This document shows positions 35,385-47,500 of a DNA stretch of 64,000 bases, piece by piece. A program made the translations under genes and the position numbers. This stretch comes from Arenicola marina (Eukaryota > Annelida > Polychaeta > Arenicolidae). The stretch is taken from the NCBI GenBank assembly GCA_964019135.1, contig OZ025256.1, positions 2,232,001 through 2,296,000 on the forward strand, written 5' to 3'. The notes beneath the pieces were generated by a model. The model was not told the DNA's origin. It saw only the letters and a list, made by a program, of their open reading frames with translations, and searched no databases. Position 1 is the first letter of the stretch. The number at the start of each line of letters is the position of its first letter.

Positions 35385-35810
35385 ATTCCAATGAACGCAT
35401 ATATGGCCTGTAATTTGTAAATTTATATCATATGAAAGGACATGTGGTGCAATGTGTTCCTAGGAACGAATTCAATATAGGCCTATGATTAGTCCATAAA
35501 GACTTCCGTAGGAAACCGATGTATGTACAATGTTTTCACAGGACCGAATATACGGCCAGTTTCCTTTCTTTCCTTTCCATGATAGAAATTGAGGTACAAT
35601 GTGTTCCAAAGAATGAACTTCCATAGGAAAATAAAATATGCGTAGCTTGTTTCTATGAACGAATATTGGCCATGTGATTGCACAGGAAAGGAATTGCAAA
35701 TTGAGTGTTCCTAAGAATGACTATTCAGCCTCTGATTGGTCCATTGATTTCCCTTCCCAATATACCGCCTTCGATTTGTCAATTTCTTTCCTATGAACGA
35801 GTTTTGGCTT
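35385..35810. repeat. Highly diverged ~60-110 bp repeat (cctatgaacgaatattggcc)
   Basis: A phrase like ttcctatgaacgaatattgg followed by cctgtgattggtccat occurs at about 35,386, 35,457, 35,535, 35,652, 35,710 and 35,791 with strong divergence. This is an old, decayed tandem array. Confidence 0.6.
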
Positions 35811-35989
35811 TTGACCTCAGAGGACAACGGTTGACTTCGTGGCCTTGTCGGCCTGCCATAGCAGGGAGATGGCGAGAGAGCTTGTGATCGCATCCCTGAC
35901 CCTCTCCTCCCACAAGCTGCTCCAGTGCGGATTAGGCCTTGGCAACGGGTTGTTAGCGGGCTGATGGTAAACAGCCCTGCAGCACGAAG

Positions 35990-36480
35990 GGAGACCTTTG
36001 GGTGTGGCATTTAGGAGTATAAATAGATAGAGAAAAAGATAGAGAGAGTGAGAAAATGGGGGAAAGAAAGAGATAGTAGGTGAATGTGAGAGTGAGTATC
36101 GGAGAGAGATAGATGGAATGAGCGAGAGAGAGAGAGAGGGGGCGAGGTGGGAGAGACAACACAATGGCTGAGATTGATAGAGTAGGAGAATGTGGGAGAG
36201 CGAGAAGGGTTGAGATTGAGCGGCAGAGAGAGACATCGAGGTAGGAGATAAAACAAAATGGCTGAGATTGACAGAGTAAGAGAATGTGGGAGAGCGAGAA
36301 GGGTGGAGAGTGAGCGGCAGAGAGAGACAACGAGGTAGGAGATAAAACAAAATGGCTGAGATTGACAGAGTAAGAGAATGTGAGAGAGAGAGGACAGAAT
36401 GAGCGAGAGAGAGAGAGAGAGGCAGCGAGGTAGGAGAGAGACAGAGAGCCAGGAGGGAAAGAGAACAAAAATGGCTGAGA
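35990..36480. repeat. 94-bp GA-rich repeat
   Basis: The aaaatggctgagattgacag phrase starts 94 bp apart (ATG at 36,164, 36,258 and 36,352), with a looser copy at 36,471. Between copies lie gagaga tracts. Confidence 0.9.
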
Positions 36481-38124
36481 TTGAATTCAACAACCCCGTC
36501 CCCTAATCGGCTAAACCCAATTACAACCCAATGGCCATGTAGCGGGGCGGTGTAAAGGCCATAACCCTTCCCCTCTCTCTCCTACAGTTACTGGGTTCCA
36601 GTGGCTAGAATGCCCCCGGAACCTTCAACAACAACTTGCTGGCCTCCAAAGCTCAGTTGGTAGCACACAGAGATTCACATCAACGATTTGAATGAAGTCA
36701 TGACTAGCGTGCAAATTGTTATCCGAATGTGTGTGTATGTTCCATGGGCCCGCGGCCCGAAAGTGCATTAAGGACACACTACGTAGCACATTTCAGCTGA
36801 ACTCGATAGTCACGTTCTGCATCTCAATAGACCGATCCAGGCTCCAACACTAAGCCCCGCCCACCATTGAGTACTTTTTCCTTACCCGTGAGTATGAAAT
36901 TGAAAATCAAAGCTGATTGTAGGTACAAGTGAGAAATACTCATCTTTAAAACTGACCACAAAGAAAAATGCTGCTTTGTTTGTCCGAGTGTGTTTGTCCG
37001 ACATAACGCACGTGGAAGACCTTGACGTCAACCGTGACGTCAGTGAATGATTGATCGGTCTATTGGTGGATTATTTCACATGGAATCTCATTGTCCAACG
37101 TGCTTCCCTCGGCGTGGCTTAAAACCTCAATACATCGACTGAGCGCCGCTCGACATCAAGGGGAAGTAGGGATGCCTGCAAAGATGAGGTCCAAGCTCCA
37201 TGAAAGCGCCCACGGAATGGACGATTATAGTAAATGGCATATGTGACCAGTGCTGATATAATGGTTCGTCATAACATGGTACAATGACCCAAGGTCGTCC
37301 GAAAGCGACTCTTTATATTCCTCAATAGCTAAAATTGTAGATAGTAGCTCATTGGTCACAGATGGGCTTATTAAGTCATAAGAGATAATGCCACGAAACG
37401 AATCTTATTACTTATAAACCAAAACAAAAGCTGCAAATCCATCGTCTTTCGCAGACGGACGGATTCCAACCTCCAGGTAGTAGTTTATATGCGCTGGTAT
37501 ATTTTTATTTTTAATATCAAGAATAATACTCAAGGGAATAACACTTCATTACATTTGATCAAATATTACGTTGGGTAGCCCAGTTGTCTCCTCCCATCAT
37601 CAGATGAGCGTAACTCTCACACCGATATCCAAATTCATACCCAAATATATCAATGTTTATTTTTATACTACTCACAGCAGGTTTTCAACACACAAAAAAT
37701 ATGACCATACCCTCCGATTGTGGACAATCTGCTGTCCTAGTTTGCGCATGTCTAATTTCACTTTGATAGTTGCATCCCCGTCCATGTTACATACGCGACA
37801 TGCATATGGAAGAGATAATAAAATATAAAATTGACAAGCGATTATGAATATGTCGGTAGCGTGGCATATGAAACAGAATCTCGATATTTCTGCGGAAAGA
37901 AAGCGAGACCTGACGCATCCTGTGGCAGCAGGCAGCCATTCCTGTGAGCACTCCTAGCGGTTTTTTTTTACATTACATCGAGTGATATACATATAGCTGT
38001 GAGATAGTATTCCTGTAATTAAGCACATCTAATAGACCTAAGGCCCCACCTGTCGGTGGGATCGGTAAACATCATGTGCACATGGTTATGAAGTTGCGTT
38101 TAAAGGCCCAATTTTTAAATCTTG
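36481..38124. other. No gene supported
   Basis: Mixed unique-looking sequence. A tRNA-like A-box phrase (aagctcagttggtagcac) near 36,650 stands alone. Minus-strand frames near 37,690-37,810 contain a C-x2-C but no recognisable domain. Confidence 0.4.
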
Positions 38125-38595
38125 ACCTGATCTGATCACGTGGGCCCTGATCACGGAGATGGTCTGATGGCTGGGCCCTGATCACAGAGATGGTCTGACG
38201 GCTGGGCCATGATCGCGAGGATGGTCTGACGGCTGGGCCCTTATCACGAGGATGGTCGGACGGCTGGGCCCTGATCACGAGGATGGTCTGACGGCTGGGC
38301 CCTGATCACGAGGATGGTCTGACGGCTGGGCCCTGATCACGAGGATGGTCTGACGGCTGGGCCCTGATCACGAGGATGGTCTGACGGCTGGGCCCTGATC
38401 ACGAGGATGGTCTGACGGCTGGGCCCTGATCACGGAGATGGTCTGACGGCTGGGCCCTGATCACGAGGGTGGTCTGACGGCTAGACCCTGATCACGAGGA
38501 TGGTCTGACGGCTGGGCCATGATCACGGAGATGGTCTGACGGCTGGGCCCTGATCACGAGGATGGTCTGACGGCTGGGCCCTGATCACGAGGATG
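38125..38595. repeat. 31-bp minisatellite (ctgatcacgaggatggtctg)
   Basis: About 15 units of 31 bp (ctgatcacgaggatggtctg plus acggctgggcc). Two classes, tgatcacgaggatgg and tgatcacggagatgg, are interspersed. Confidence 0.95.
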
Positions 38596-40001
38596 CCGTG
38601 ATGGGGTCAAGAAGGTGAGCGCCTTGTAGCGATTGGATGGGATTGCCACATTAAAGGAAGCCGCAAGCCTGGCCTCTAACGCTGGTTTACCGATTCATAT
38701 AATACCCAAGTGTCTAGCCTCCAATTTACGAAGAATTTTCCGTCCCAGGTGTCTATAGTTCACCATAAAAAAAAAAGTGACCGCCAGCAACCATTTCGCC
38801 GCCTAACCAGGTGGCAGCCCTCTTTGAAGGTGTGTCCGCCATTGACCAATCCGGAGGCGATACTCTAATTATATCCAATTATATTCCGGAAATGACCCCT
38901 ACTGTGTGAGCAAAACCAGAGGGTCACAATATATGTCACTTGCTCCGGCAAAATGGCGCGCTGCTCGACATTAATGGGGGCGGGTTGCCTAATTTTGTTT
39001 CGCCTTACATTCGCCAATTTAATTTAAGACGTAACCTTTCGGTGCAGATCGCGATTATATTATGTTGGACACCCGCTTTAACCCATGGTAGATATATCAC
39101 CTTAGGGCGTTCTTGGAGCGGGGTCAGTCAGTGTCCGTCGCTGGTCCATCGTCCATGTCATAACCAACGACCATGTGTCCCGGTAGCTAATGCTAGGCGT
39201 GGGTAATACGTGAGCTATGCTGAAACCATTTATCTCTATAACGTGGAAGAACGCTGAATAGGAGTTCCCCTTCGAAAAAAACATGCTACCTGCTTATGGT
39301 TGAAAATCTGCTGCGTTTTTAACAGAGTGAAACCGACAAGGAAAGCTCCAGCCGTTTGCCGTTTGCCGTTTGCATTTCCACGATCGCGTGCCCATCACGT
39401 GACGGTGTGTCACTATCAATTTTTTCGTTCTGATTCCAGTCGCGTGAGGTTCACCGTGATAACGGGTTCATATCTCTGGAACGCCAATCTACTTACATTA
39501 CATGTCCTTGCCTAACTAAATATTAAAACCACTCCACAATCCCATCATCGGCCACCGAGATCACGGATCCATGGTTTCGCCACGAGGGGGGGGGGGGGGG
39601 TGACGTAGGTGCGAACAAAACTTACGATCGGGAATGGGTAGGGGTCGGGGGGGGGGGGAGTCCTGTCGGAATTGTGACGCTTCATCAAGGGAGTAGGGGA
39701 GATCACCCTCATCACTTCCATAGCGCTCCTTGCCGACAGCCCACGCATCCCTCCCGTCAGTCCCATACAGAGGGCGAGGGGTGGAGGGGGGGTAGAGGGT
39801 GGGCGGAGGGGAGGGGGGGGGGGCTGGGGTGGTAGCTGGGCGAGGTGGTGGAGGGTTTGACGTGGGGGGGGCATGATCAGGGGGATTGCATCATACGTTA
39901 CATTAACCTTCATTAATTCCAGACATTGAAGGCTACATGCCAAGCCAATCACTCATCCGACTTTTCTTTTACCCACCTCCCCAGATCATGTCTGGCTATA
40001 A
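38596..40001. other. Spacer, no gene seen; G-rich tracts
   Basis: G runs lie at about 39,586-39,600, 39,648-39,658 and 39,780-39,875. The proline-rich minus-strand frame across them is an artefact. Confidence 0.5.
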
Positions 40002-40250
40002 GGGGCCTGGAATGGGGTAAATAAAATCGCGCCAGGCGACACAGGCATATTTGAAAAATCATTCGACATTCGACATTGACCCCCGAATTCCGACACTGAG
40101 GGTTTGAAAAAGCGACATCGACACACATTTTTGAAAGAAACGACCTTGAATTTAGCCAAAAAGCGACATAGAACATCGTGCAAAAACGACATTTGACACT
40201 GAGAATTTTCAAACATCGACCCTGGACTCTGAACCCCCCCTTCCAGACCC
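40002..40250 (-). mobile_element. hAT-type MITE copy
   Basis: Ends ggggcctggaatgggg (40,002) and cccccttccagaccc (to 40,250) form the same terminal inverted repeats as 43,795-44,038, in the opposite orientation. Internal gacatcgacacacat and cgacatttgacactgaga phrases match on the reverse strand. Flanks ggctataa and cgatataa may be a worn 8-bp target duplication. Confidence 0.8.
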
Positions 40251-41205
40251 TCGATATAAACCATAAGCAGCTCGCCTGGTTGGCTCCATCAAGGTCATTG
40301 AGGAGACGCTGCGATGTCGAGGTCAATCTGCCGTCCTCAGCCCTTCCATCTCCGCTCAGATTTATTGATGTCCGCCCTAGATATCATCCGCCATCGTGAA
40401 GCGAAAAGTTCCGTCACTTCTCGGTAATGTGATGAAACACCAGGTAGTCTATGACTGTGTGACGGCAGCGAGGTTTGTAATTACCTTAAATACAGATCTA
40501 CTTATAATCTCGGTACATTTGCATGCATTAAGTGAAGTGCGTGAAGATATTGATGATTAAAACTAGAGGTGGCCCTGAAGCTAGCGGCCCAGGCTGGCCT
40601 TAGTTGGGGTCGTCTTTACCATGTGTGTTATATTTTCAGTTATATTTTGTCACTGCGATTTTTTGTCATACATGTTATGCACTTGGTGAAATAAACATTG
40701 ACTTGACTTGTAGCACACTGGTAAAAAATGTCGTCGCTAGACATGCATCAACCAAGCAACTGATTGTTAAGAATAACGGTGTGCCTTAAATGAATAGCCC
40801 GGTTAAGCACGCACAAGTACAATAAATGGAAATGTAGTGAAGCTTCGACCAATGGCAAAGAATTCTACAAAGTTGTTTTTGTTCTGTTTTTTTCCATTGA
40901 TTTAAATCATATTCTATAATATTATTCTAGAAAGTTGTAAAAGCATGGATATCGAGAACAAAATGCAAGCAGCAGAAACGTTGTTCTAAAAGAGCGATAT
41001 ACATAACTATGATGATGATAAGACTGTGGCGACTCAATCTACGGACTTTAACAATCTTAAGGTAACTCTAGAGAAGGCATCATCGGAACTGACAACGTGC
41101 AGTAAGTACCAGGCGATCGCGTTTAAAATGAGAAACGACGTAAGTGAGCTTATATCTTGTTGGGCTTCTCGAACAGAACTGACAGCGAAATATGTAATAA
41201 TATGT
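40251..41205. other. Spacer with possible LINE tail and possible exon
   Basis: At about 40,690-40,710 gaaataaacattgacttgac resembles a LINE 3' tail on the plus strand. At 41,026-41,101 an open stretch (FNNLKVTLEKASSELTTC) runs into GTAAGT, and a second GTAAGTGAG follows at about 41,140. These could be donor sites of a host exon. I recognise no family in it. Confidence 0.3.
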
Positions 41206-41405
41206 AACAATTTTCACCAACTCTCCCCGCCGCCGTGTCGCTGTTACGTCACAGTTCTCGTCGATCTCCCGGCAGAGGGCGTTACGCTTACGCCATAGTC
41301 CTAGGAAAAATTGTGATGCGAGGAACGAGCTCCGTCTGCCGGGAGATCGACGAGAACTGTGACGTAAAAGCGACATGGCGGCGGGGAGAGTTGTTGAAAA
41401 TTGTT
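41206..41405. repeat. Fold-back (hairpin) element, ~71-bp arms
   Basis: Inverted arms 41,206-41,276 and 41,335-41,405 enclose a 58-bp loop. The inner 59 bp (41,218-41,276 against 41,335-41,393) match at 57 positions and include gttctcgtcgatctcccggc. Transcripts would fold into a strong hairpin. No gene inside. Confidence 0.9.
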
Positions 41406-42339
41406 GTTGAAAACTTTCACCAGTACAAAAAGTGGTGGATTTTGTTTGTTTTCAATCTCATTGCCCTTGGAACTATAAAGGTATGAAGAACAACTTGACA
41501 AATTGATAAGGACCGTTTGTTTCTGTACTTTCTGCAATCGACGGCCGAAGGGCGCTGATGTTTAAATCAACAATCGCAACCGACACTGGCTTCATGGCCC
41601 TCCGGCCCGCTCCCCAGAGCGGATAAGCCAGGGAGGGGCATGCAACAGGGCTACGGTAAGGGTATTTCGTGTGCTCAATGGGTTTTGCTCAGCTCCATCG
41701 ACGCTCATAAGCGCGTCCAGACGATGGATTTGCAGCTTTTGTTTCGGTTTAAGTAGTAAGATTTGTTTCGGGGCATTTGCGCTTATGACTAAATAAGCCT
41801 ATCCGACAGAGCTTACGTCAGACGTCGCATCGATGACCTGTCGTTAGGTCCAGGCTTATACTCACTGGACACCTAAATTAGCCTTTCAAATCTAGCTTCT
41901 CAAACCAGAGCCGGTCGAGGTTGGCCATTCTCTGTCCCTTTTGAAATGCTAGATCCTCCAACGAATTCGAACTGAGGGACTTAACCATCCTTGTCGACAC
42001 CACTGATGAAATTGAATTGCGCCGCCGGTTGGTATCATTAGCTTTATTGATGATAAGTTAGATAAATACACCATTGCTTTGTGAAGCTGGATGACAGCGA
42101 GATGGCAGTGACTTCCTGACAGGGCACCACCGTGCGGGGGTTTCTGAGATCACCCTGGGTCAAGAATGACGCCGCTCCTTGACCTTGAGTTGACATTGGG
42201 TACATTGCTATGGCGTTGGCTGCTATTCTGACGGATCGATCGACCGATGTTCGGACAAAACAACAGTGCTATCATCATTTGCTTCACCTGGTCGGCTTGA
42301 TACGATAACATGGTCATCATGGCACGCTCACCAACCCCT

Positions 42340-42780
42340 TCTCTGCCACTCCACCTGACTCCTAGCCACTCCAGCCACCTGACCACTCACCCCCTCCTCC
42401 GTCTGACCCCTCCCTTCCACCTCTCACCCCCCCCCCCCCCCCACTCCCTCTTCCGTCTGACCCCTCCACGCCCTCCTGATCACTCACCGGCCCTTCCCTC
42501 CGTCCACCTCTCACACCCCCCCTCCTCCGTCTGACCCCTCCCTTCCTCCTCTCACCCCCCCACCCCCCTCTTCCGTCTGACCCCTCCCTTCCACCTCTCA
42601 CCTCCCCCCCCGCTTTTCCTCCACCGCTGACTCTGCCAAACCCCTCACCCTCACTCCCCCCCCTTGCCGCGTCCATCCCCTACTGACCTTACCCACACTC
42701 CAACCCTCTGAACCTCGCCCTCCACTGTCCACCCCCCCCCCCACCCTCACCCCACCTTCCAACCCGCCGCCTGTCTTCGC
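42340..42780. repeat. C-rich tract (cacccctccgtctgacccctc)
   Basis: Degenerate array of ccgtctgacccctcc and ccacctctcacccc phrases. The copy-2 equivalent (54,470-54,730) is much shorter. Confidence 0.75.
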
Positions 42781-43324
42781 CATGCATGATCACAACCCCA
42801 GCCATGTCGTGCATAATCCCAAACCTAATCACACATCGAAAACACTCCAGTTCTGGCATCCTTATGGCTACATATGACTGAAGATATCACTCCCACCCAC
42901 CCATCCTCCCTGCCCCGCCCCGCCTGGCACCCCCCCCCCCCCCACCACATCCCCCCCAACCAATTCCTCTGACATCCATCCCCGTAGATAGCCGCTCTCG
43001 GCGATTGACACGTGCTTAATGCTTGTCCGTGGCCTTAACGAGATTTTCTAGGTGATATCTCCGCAATGTCCCTTCCTGCCAGCGACACACGGCTAATCGC
43101 CCCAGTAACCCCGCTCTCACCCCCCCCCCCCCCCCACCTCCCACCACTACCCCAGTCGACACAACAGGCGGTGGCCATATCCAACGATAGATAGGCTGTA
43201 TACAATGAGAATAACAAGCCAAACCACCAGATATCGGGGCCATTATTGTAAAGTCACGTGGTGGGCTTTGTGTTCATTATGACCATCATGTTCGATTTCA
43301 GCCATATTACTATTTTGATGTGCA

Positions 43325-43520
43325 CTTATTGTAACTTTATTACAATTATTAGTTTCCTTGCAATTATTGTAACTTTATAATAATTATTAGTTCCCTCGCA
43401 ATTATTGTAAACTTCATTATAATTATGGTTTTCCTTGAAATTATTGTAAGTTCCTTATAATCATGGTTTTCATTGAAATTATTGTTATAATCCTCATTAT
43501 AATTATTATTCATATGAGGA
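43325..43520. repeat. 39-bp AT-rich repeat
   Basis: Units starting attattgtaactttat repeat at 39-bp steps (gtaa at 43,330, 43,369, 43,408 and 43,447). The duplicate at about 55,225-55,420 is almost identical. Confidence 0.85.
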
Positions 43521-43794
43521 TTATGTTATATAATCATCATCTTGTCATTGTTATAACTGTATATTGTACTAACATGTATGACTGATGTTTAACATTGGAG
43601 TTATTATCGTTATATGAAAACAAATAACATACTTTGTATATAGGCTTCTATTACGAGTATTTAGGTTTCTACAGTCTCATTAAATTTCGTTATCGGTGTC
43701 ATTGGTCGAGCAATTGCAAGACATTGATGTATGTCTTGTAATATAATACATTCACCATTCATCACGGATGCAATGTCATACCTGCCCCAATGTA

Positions 43795-44038
43795 AGGGAT
43801 CTGGAAAGGGGGTCCAGTGTCCACTGTCGATTTTTCAATATTCTCAGTGTCCAGTGTCTATTTTACGACGTTCCGTGTCGCTTTTTACCTAAGTTCAGCG
43901 TCGTCTTTTTTCTCCAAAATCTGTGTCGATGTTGCCTTTTTGGATCCAAAGTGTCGGAATTTGGGGGGGGGTCAATTTCGAAGGTCGATTTTTCCAATAT
44001 GCCTGTGTCGCGTGTCGCCATTTATCCCTTCCAGACCC
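43795..44038 (+). mobile_element. hAT-type MITE, best copy
   Basis: A 244-bp element with ends agggatctggaaaggg and cccttccagaccc as imperfect terminal inverted repeats. It is flanked by the perfect 8-bp direct repeat CCAATGTA (43,787-43,794 and 44,039-44,046), the target size of hAT transposons. The interior repeats a gtgtcg + T-run phrase about six times at 25-28 bp steps. No coding capacity. Confidence 0.9.
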
Positions 44039-44547
44039 CCAATGTAGACTTACTGTGCTCAACAGTGACCGAAAGCGCCAAGTGCGCAGCCAGTTGTCCA
44101 TGTCATGCTAATTCGGATATCTTTCTTATAGACTTGACCACATTTTCCGGCACTCTCTGGTCGCCCATCAAACCAGTTAAAGAAGAACAGTGCGTGAAGC
44201 GTTGCGCAGCCATTCGCCTTATAGGCATGTTGGGTACTCCCTTGTGAGAACGAGGACCAGATTTGATATTGATGTTCACCTTTCCATTGTATGACATTCA
44301 CACTAACCTTCAAGTTAAAAAACGACACACACAATATCATAATTAATTCGGTTACCTGTTATATGCAATTTTTTACCTTAAGGGCCGTAATCCGAACCAA
44401 CTTGTGCCTAGACTCTCAACGATAAAGTACGTAATTATAGTGGAATCGTCTTTCTCTTGAGGCATGCGTTGTCTCCTCCATACAGGAGATTCGCACAGGA
44501 CTCAAAATCTTCCTACAAACCTGTTTTTCATACACGTATTTGAGCAG

Positions 44548-44590
44548 TTCTGAGAGTGACTAAAGTAACCGGATGTTACGACAGCTCCCA
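44548..44590. repeat. Leader of the 36-bp satellite
   Basis: The 43-bp phrase from ttctgagagtgactaaagta to acagctccc precedes the array. It reappears inside it at 48,101-48,142 and 48,378-48,420, and before the second array at 56,452-56,494. Each time a fresh run of units starts after it. Confidence 0.95.
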
Positions 44591-47500
44591 ACGCCATCAT
44601 TAACCACGTGGTTGTATGATCGCTCCACGCCATCACTAACCCCGTGGTTGTATGATCGCTCCACGCCATCACTAACCACGTTGTTGTATGATCGCTCCAC
44701 GCCATCATTAACCACGTGGTTGTATGATCGCTCCACGCCATCATTAACCACGTGGTTGTATGATCGCTCCACGCAATCATTAACCACGTGGTTGTATGAT
44801 CGCTCCACGCCATCACTAACCCCGTGGTTGTATGATCGCTCCACGCCATCATTAACCACGTGGTTGTATGATCGCTCCACGCCATCATTAACCACGTGGT
44901 TGTATGATCGCTCCACGCCATCACTAACCCCGTGGTTGTATGATCGCTCCACGCCATCACTAACCACGTGGTTGTATGATCGCTCCACGCCATCATTAAC
45001 CACGTGGTTGTATGATCGCTCCACGCCATCATTAACCACGTGGGTGTATGATCGCTCCACGCCATCATTAACCACGTGGTTGTATGATCGCCCCACGCCA
45101 TCATTAACCACGTGGTTGTATGATCGCTCCACGCCATCATTAACCACGTGGGTGTATGATCGCTCCACGCCATCATTAACCACGTGGTTGTATGATCGCT
45201 CCACGCCATCATTAACCACGTGGTTGTATGATCGCTCCACGCCATCATTAACCCCGTGGTTGTATGATCGCTCCACGCCATCATTAACCACGTGGGTGTA
45301 TGATCGCTCCACGTCATCATTAACCACGTGGGTGTATGATCGCTCCACGCCATCACTAACCACGTGGTTGTATGATCGCTCCACGCCATCATTAACCACG
45401 TGGGTGTATGATCGCTCCACGCCATCATTAACCACGTGGGTGTATGATCGCTCCACGCCATCACTAACCACGTGGTTGTATGATCGCCGCACGCCATCAT
45501 TACCCACGTGGTTGTATGATCGCTCCACGCCATCATTAACCACGAGGGTGTATGATCGCTCCACGCCATCATTAACCACGTGGTTGTGTGATCGCTCCAC
45601 GCCATCATTAACCACGAGGGTGTATGATCGCTCCACGCCATCACTAACCACGTGGTTGTATGATCGCTCCACGCCATCATTAACCACGAGGGTGTATGAT
45701 CGCTCCACGCCATCATTAACCACGTGGTTGTGTGATCGCTCCACGTCATCATTAACCACGTGGGTGTATGATCGCTCCACGCCATCACTAACCACGTGGT
45801 TGTATGATCGCTCCACGCCATCATTAACCACGTGGTTGTATGATCGCCGCACGCCATCATTACCCACGTGGTTGTATGATCGCTCCACGCCATCATTAAC
45901 CACGTGGGTGTATGATCGCTCCACGCCATCACTAACCACGTGGTTGTATGATCGCCGCACGCCATCATTACCCACGTGGTTGTATGATCGCTCCACGCCA
46001 TCATTAACCACGAGGGTGTATGATCGCTCCACGCCATCATTAACCACGTGGTTGTGTGATCGCTCCACGCCATCATTAACCACGTGGTTGTGTGATCGCT
46101 CCACGCCATCATTAACCACGTGGGTGTATGATCGCTCCACGTCATCATTAACCACGTGGGTGTATGATCGCTCCACGCCATCACTAACCACGTGGTTGTA
46201 TGATCGCTCCACGCCATCATTAACCACGTGGTTGTATGATCGCTCCACGCCATCATTAACCACGTGGGTGTATGATCGCTCCACGCCATCATTAACCACG
46301 TGGGTGTATGATCGCTCCACGCCATCACTAACCACGTGGTTGTATGATCGCCGCACGCCATCATTACCCACGTGGTTGTATGATCGCTCCACGCCATCAT
46401 TAACCACGAGGGTGTATGATCGCTCCACGCCATCATTAACCACGTGGTTGTGTGATCGCTCCACGCCATCATTAACCACGAGGGTGTATGATCGCTCCAC
46501 GCCATCATTAACCACGTGGGTGTATGATCGCTCCACGCCATCATTAACCACGTGGTTGTATGATCGCTCCACGCCATCATTAACCACGTGGTTGTATGAT
46601 CGCTCCACGCCATCATTAACCACGTGGTTGTATGATCGCTCCACGCCATCATTAACCACGTGGTTGTATGATCGCTCCACGCCATCATTAACCCCGTGGT
46701 TGTATGATCGCTCCACGCCATCATTAACCACGAGGGTGTATGATCGCTCCACGCCATCATTAACCACGTGGGTGTATGATCGCTCCACGCCATCATTAAC
46801 CACGTGGTTGTATGATCGCTCCATGCCATCATTAACCACGTGGTTGTATGATCGCTCCACGCCATCATTAACCACGTGGGTGTATGATCGCTCCACGCCA
46901 TCATTAACCACTTGGTTGTATGATCGCCCCACGCCATCATTAACCACGTGGTTGTATGATCGCTCCACGCCATCATTAACCACGTGGGTGTATGATCGCT
47001 CCACGCCATCACTAACCACGTGGTTGTATGATCGCCGCACGCCATCATTACCCACGTGGGTGTATGATCGCTCCACGCCATCATTAACCACGTGGTTGTA
47101 TGATCGCTCCACGCCATCATTAACCACGTGGTTGTATGATCGCTCCACGCCATCATTAACCACGTGGTTGTATGATCGCTCCACGCCATCATTAACCACG
47201 TGGGTGTATGATCGCTCCACGCCATCATTAACCACGTGGGTGTATGATCGCTCCACGCCATCATTAACGACGTGGGTGTATGATCGCTCCACGCCATCAT
47301 TAACCACGTGGTTGTATGATCGCTCCACGCCATCATTAACCACGTGGTTGTATGATCGCCCCACGCCATCATTAACCACGTGGGTGTATGATCGCCGCAC
47401 GCCATCATTACCCACGTGGGTGTATGATCGCTCCACGCCATCACTAACCACGTGGGTGTATGATCGCTCCACGCCATCATTAACCACGTGGTTGTATGAT

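Noticed and set aside
35817-36493. Ser/Leu-rich, apparently membrane-like minus frames
   Set aside because: They arise from GA-rich tracts read in reverse, with no family signal.
36645-36670. tRNA-like A box (aagctcagttggtagcac)
   Set aside because: No B box follows at the expected distance, so it is neither a tRNA gene nor a supportable SINE.
44041-44247. Cys-rich open stretch (AKCAASCPCHANSD...) present in both duplication copies, possible last exon
   Set aside because: A weak acceptor-like site precedes it, but no domain fits and the two copies differ by equal silent and altering changes, so coding cannot be argued.
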